A stretch of DNA of 64,000 bases from assembly GCA_021788095.1 (NCBI GenBank), contig JAJYLB010000010.1, positions 38,348 to 102,347 of the forward strand, given 5' to 3'. The stretch is from Acidobacteriota bacterium (GTDB taxonomy: Bacteria; Acidobacteriota; Terriglobia; Acidiferrales; UBA7541). The notes beneath the pieces are model-generated. The model was not told the DNA's origin and made no database searches. It saw only the letters and a list, made by a program, of their open reading frames with translations. Made by a program: the position numbers and the translations under genes. Shown in pieces: positions 61,971 to 64,000 of this stretch (position 1 is its first letter; each line of letters opens with the position of its first letter).

Positions 61971-64000
61971 GTTGCCGACGCCTGCCGAATCCGGATAGCG
62001 GGCGTCGAGGAGGGCCCGGAGTCCGGGCTGGAGCTTTCCCGAAAGCGTAGAATCACCCGGGCCGAGGACAACGGCGTTGACGCCGTGGTTCTCGAGTGCC
62101 TGCAGGATGCGGCGGTCGCGAGCTGCGGGAACCAAAAAATCGGAGTCGAGAAGATCGGAAATCGTTCGCGTAGGATTTTTCAGGTGCGCGAGGAAATAGG
62201 CGGCGGGGACGTCGGGCGTCGCGTAGAGGTAGGAGCCACGGGCATGGGCGCGAGCGAGGGCAACTACGCGACGGTACTCTTCGACCACCGGCACCGAGCC
62301 GCGGATGCCGCCGGTGCGCGCCAGATCGATCGCTTCGACCCGAATCGGCTGGCGCGCTGGGGTCTGGGTACTGAGGTAGAAACCGGGAGTGTGTAGCCAC
62401 ACAGCGAACAGAAGATAAAAGGTCAGGAGCGAGCCGAGGGCCACCGGATCGAGACGGCTGCCGCGCCTCAGGGGGTGAAGCCCCTCGTTTTGGGCCGGCC
62501 CTACGGCACGGCTTAAGCCGTGCCCTACAACGACCGGGACGCCGCCAGCGGTCAGGAGAGCGACGACGGCCAAAATCACCAGCGGAGCTACGTACTCGAA
62601 GTAGAGCCCCGAGGAAAATGGGAATTGGATCAAACCGCAGGCCACCGCGGCGCAGACGAGCAGAAACGTCATCTGGCGACGGGAGCGATCGGCCGTACCA
62701 ATCCGGGCAGGCACAAGGCCTGCCCCTACGGGCGCCGGCGGGGAGAGCCGGGATGAAAAAGGCGCACACAGGCCTGCCCCTACAGGAGCCATCAGGAGGG
62801 GGCGGCGGAGGGCGAAGGGTGCCGCAAGCGCCAGAACCGGAACTAGTAACGGCAGCGAGAAGGCGAAGAAGGAATACACCGACAGGCTCTTCCAGGACTC
62901 GAAAAGCGAGGGCGCGAGGAGCAAGGGAGCGCCATAGCGCACGATCCGTCGAACGCTTGCGCTCCGATCCAGAGCCAGCAGCAGTATTACAGCCGCCGGC
63001 ACGAGTCCGGCGAGGCCCATCACCGAGATGGGGTCATAGGCCGACCAACGGACGCGTGTGGCCGGCCGGATGAAGACTCCGTCGATGCACGCGCCTAGGG
63101 CCCCGTGCGCGGCAAACCACGCTGCGAACAAGACAATCGGAACGGCCGCGCCGGCGAGGAACGGCACGAGCATGGCGAAGAGTTTCCGAAAGCGTGCGCC
63201 AGCGCGGGTCGGCGAAGGCTGCCCCCAGATTCGCCACAGGAGAAACGCTGCCAGGATTCCGAGGGGAAGAACGAACTGAAAGTACTCGCCGAGCGTCGGC
63301 CGCTGGGAGACCAGGTCGGTTAGCGCAGCGAGAAAGAGGACGAGACCCAGGGTGACGAACAGGCGGTAGGACAGCCCGACGTGTCGAGAAGGAGGCTGGG
63401 CAGGCACAAGGCCTGCCCCTACAGCCTCTTTGGGGGCACGGGGCGGTGGTTGTAAGGGCGCAGCGCCTGCGCCCTCCGTCGTCCCCTGTAAGGGCGACCT
63501 TTGTGGTTGTTCGTCCGGGCTCCGCGCTCTCTGCGCCTCTACCGTGTTTGCTTCAGGGGCCGAGGCCCCCATTCCTTGCCCGCTCATGTCGGAGCTTAAG
63601 CTCCGACCCCCGAAAGCCTCGGCTCGCCCGCCTGGCGTGCTCTGCGGCCTCCGCGCCTCCGTGGTGAGTCCGGCAATGGATTGTTCGCGGAAGATCAGAA
63701 AAAGCAGGCCCGCCACAACGAAGTACAACCCGGAGATCTTCATGAGGAACGAGAGCCCGCCGCACAGGCCCGCGACCCACAGCCAGCGGCTTCTCTCCGT
63801 CTCGACGTAGCGGATGAGCGCCAAGACGCCCCACGTAGCGAAGAAGAGGTTGTACCAGGAGGGCATCGCTTCCGGATAGTTCGGCACGCTCCATGCCACC
63901 GCCAGCAGCGTCACCGCGCCCGCGGCCAGCGGGCGAACGAACCGACGTGCGACGAAAAAGACGGAAGGAACCCAACCGAGGAAGAAAAGATAGAGCGGAA
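61947..64000 (-). CDS. Array member D: PMT_2-like membrane glycosyltransferase, 5' end outside window
   Basis: The frame is open to the right edge; its first residues in the window are PLYLFFLGWVPSVFFVARRF. VAWSVPNYPEAMPSWYNLFF is shared with A and B, and the tail ends GVGNFEVRWRP. About 680 residues are visible. A loop of about 110 residues after IFREQSIAGLTTEARR is low-complexity and translates at least six palindromic repeat elements; another set (NEGLHPLRR) lies nearer the C-terminus. All keep the frame. Function by family is sugar transfer from a polyprenyl-phosphate donor at the outer face of the inner membrane. The long inserts make folding uncertain, though they fall in predicted loops. 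Confidence 0.75.
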   Translation of the reverse strand, partial: PLYLFFLGWVPSVFFVARRFVRPLAAGAVTLLAVAWSVPNYPEAMPSWYNLFFATWGVLALIRYVETERSRWLWVAGLCGGLSFLMKISGLYFVVAGLLFLIFREQSIAGLTTEARRPQSTPGGRAEAFGGRSLSSDMSGQGMGASAPEANTVEAQRARSPDEQPQRSPLQGTTEGAGAAPLQPPPRAPKEAVGAGLVPAQPPSRHVGLSYRLFVTLGLVLFLAALTDLVSQRPTLGEYFQFVLPLGILAAFLLWRIWGQPSPTRAGARFRKLFAMLVPFLAGAAVPIVLFAAWFAAHGALGACIDGVFIRPATRVRWSAYDPISVMGLAGLVPAAVILLLALDRSASVRRIVRYGAPLLLAPSLFESWKSLSVYSFFAFSLPLLVPVLALAAPFALRRPLLMAPVGAGLCAPFSSRLSPPAPVGAGLVPARIGTADRSRRQMTFLLVCAAVACGLIQFPFSSGLYFEYVAPLVILAVVALLTAGGVPVVVGHGLSRAVGPAQNEGLHPLRRGSRLDPVALGSLLTFYLLFAVWLHTPGFYLSTQTPARQPIRVEAIDLARTGGIRGSVPVVEEYRRVVALARAHARGSYLYATPDVPAAYFLAHLKNPTRTISDLLDSDFLVPAARDRRILQALENHGVNAVVLGPGDSTLSGKLQPGLRALLDARYPDSAGVGNFEVRWRP
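62470..62531. repeat. Palindromic repeats in member D, C-terminal loop
   Basis: Two hairpins lie in coding sequence: AGGGG(GTGA)AGCCCCT at about 62470-62485 and the perfect 20-base palindrome GGCACGGCTTAAGCCGTGCC at 62505-62524, followed by CTACAAC. The second is of the kind usually seen between genes. Confidence 0.8.
62705..62730. repeat. GGCAGGC/GCCTGCC hairpin, copy 1 (member D)
   Basis: A 21-base hairpin, GGGCAGGC...GCCTGCCC, is followed by CTACG. The identical 21 bases recur at 63398-63418 in the same gene. A half-copy (GGCCTGCCCCTACAGG) lies at 62771-62786. Confidence 0.8.
63398..63423. repeat. GGCAGGC/GCCTGCC hairpin, copy 2 (member D)
   Basis: This is identical to the hairpin at 62705-62725 and is followed by CTACAG. 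It stands at the edge of the large low-complexity loop. Confidence 0.8.
63456..63474. repeat. GGGCGCAG hairpin in member D loop
   Basis: GGGCGCAGCGCCTGCGCCC forms a near-perfect hairpin. TGTAAGGGCG before it recurs 30 bases on (TGTAAGGGCGAC, about 63487), so it belongs to a repeated unit. Confidence 0.7.
63551..63607. repeat. Two-hairpin repeat unit in member D loop
   Basis: AGGGGCC(GA)GGCCCCC at about 63555-63570 is followed by the perfect palindrome GTCGGAGCTTAAGCTCCGAC at 63588-63607. The same pair of hairpins in the same order is inside the inverted-repeat element at 44958-45081. Confidence 0.8.
63640..63670. repeat. CTCCGCGCCTCCGTGGTGA repeat in member D
   Basis: CTCTGCGGCCTCCGCGCC runs into TCCGTGGTGAGTC. 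The same phrase is at the matching loop position in members A and B. On the coding strand it reads TTEARR. Confidence 0.8.

Noticed and set aside
1-64000. Search for tRNA, rRNA and IS transposase genes
   Set aside because: No tRNA-like cloverleaf, rRNA core sequence or transposase motif was recognised by eye; a covariance search could still find a small RNA.

Overview
The window is a GC-rich bacterial chromosome segment. Most of it encodes surface polysaccharide synthesis. Family content (secreted S10 carboxypeptidase-like peptidase, zinc-ribbon RDD protein, a PNPT-family transferase with a soluble tail, TPR plus carbohydrate-binding-like protein) and the many short palindromic intergenic repeats fit a soil Acidobacteriota-type genome. 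That assignment is inference; no rRNA or other marker gene is present.

Layout. 1-21.3 kb (+): a Wzx/Wzy-type exopolysaccharide or O-antigen cluster with flippase, two ligase/polymerase-like proteins, five glycosyltransferases, a DegT-like protein, a FemAB-like acyltransferase and a NodB deacetylase. It includes a tight module (SDR, cupin, RmlD-like reductase, WecB-like epimerase, WbuB-like transferase, WecA/WbpL-like initiating transferase) resembling FucNAc-type O-antigen modules. 22.3-34.7 kb: an S10 peptidase, a disturbed segment with a displaced leuA fragment and two unrecognised genes, leuB and leuA, a divergent LysR regulator, an RDD protein, an aminotransferase/permease pair and an aldehyde dehydrogenase. 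35-39.1 kb (-): rmlD, rmlB, rmlC, rmlA and a GT2. 39.7-48.4 kb: polytopic glycosyltransferase-like proteins (one with two compensating frameshifts) and a UDP-galactopyranose-mutase-like flavoprotein. 48.8-54.9 kb (+): nucleotide-sugar dehydrogenase, epimerase, two GT2 enzymes, and WecD- and WecE-like enzymes for an acylated 4-amino-4,6-dideoxy sugar. 55-64 kb (-): a methyltransferase and a tandem array of about 665-residue PMT_2-like membrane proteins.

How the genes work together. RmlA and RmlB would make dTDP-4-keto-6-deoxyglucose. RmlC/RmlD could take it to dTDP-rhamnose, and WecE/WecD to an N-acylated 4-amino sugar. The WecB-like epimerase and nearby reductases would supply an amino-sugar nucleotide. 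The WecA-like enzyme would start the chain on undecaprenyl phosphate, cytoplasmic glycosyltransferases extend it, Wzx flips it and the Wzy-like proteins polymerise or ligate it. The polytopic GT-C-like proteins probably add sugars from lipid carriers on the outer face of the membrane.

The most unusual structure is the tandem paralog array at 55-64 kb. Successive genes share an identical 24-base junction (end of one gene, ribosome site and start of the next). One copy survives only as 5' and 3' scraps around an unrelated membrane glycosyltransferase gene. In the three intact copies, palindromic or dispersed intergenic-type repeats sit in frame at the same protein loop. The second is a 72-base leuA fragment displaced 3.6 kb, at the far side of a segment whose other edge is an in-frame junction at the leuB stop codon.
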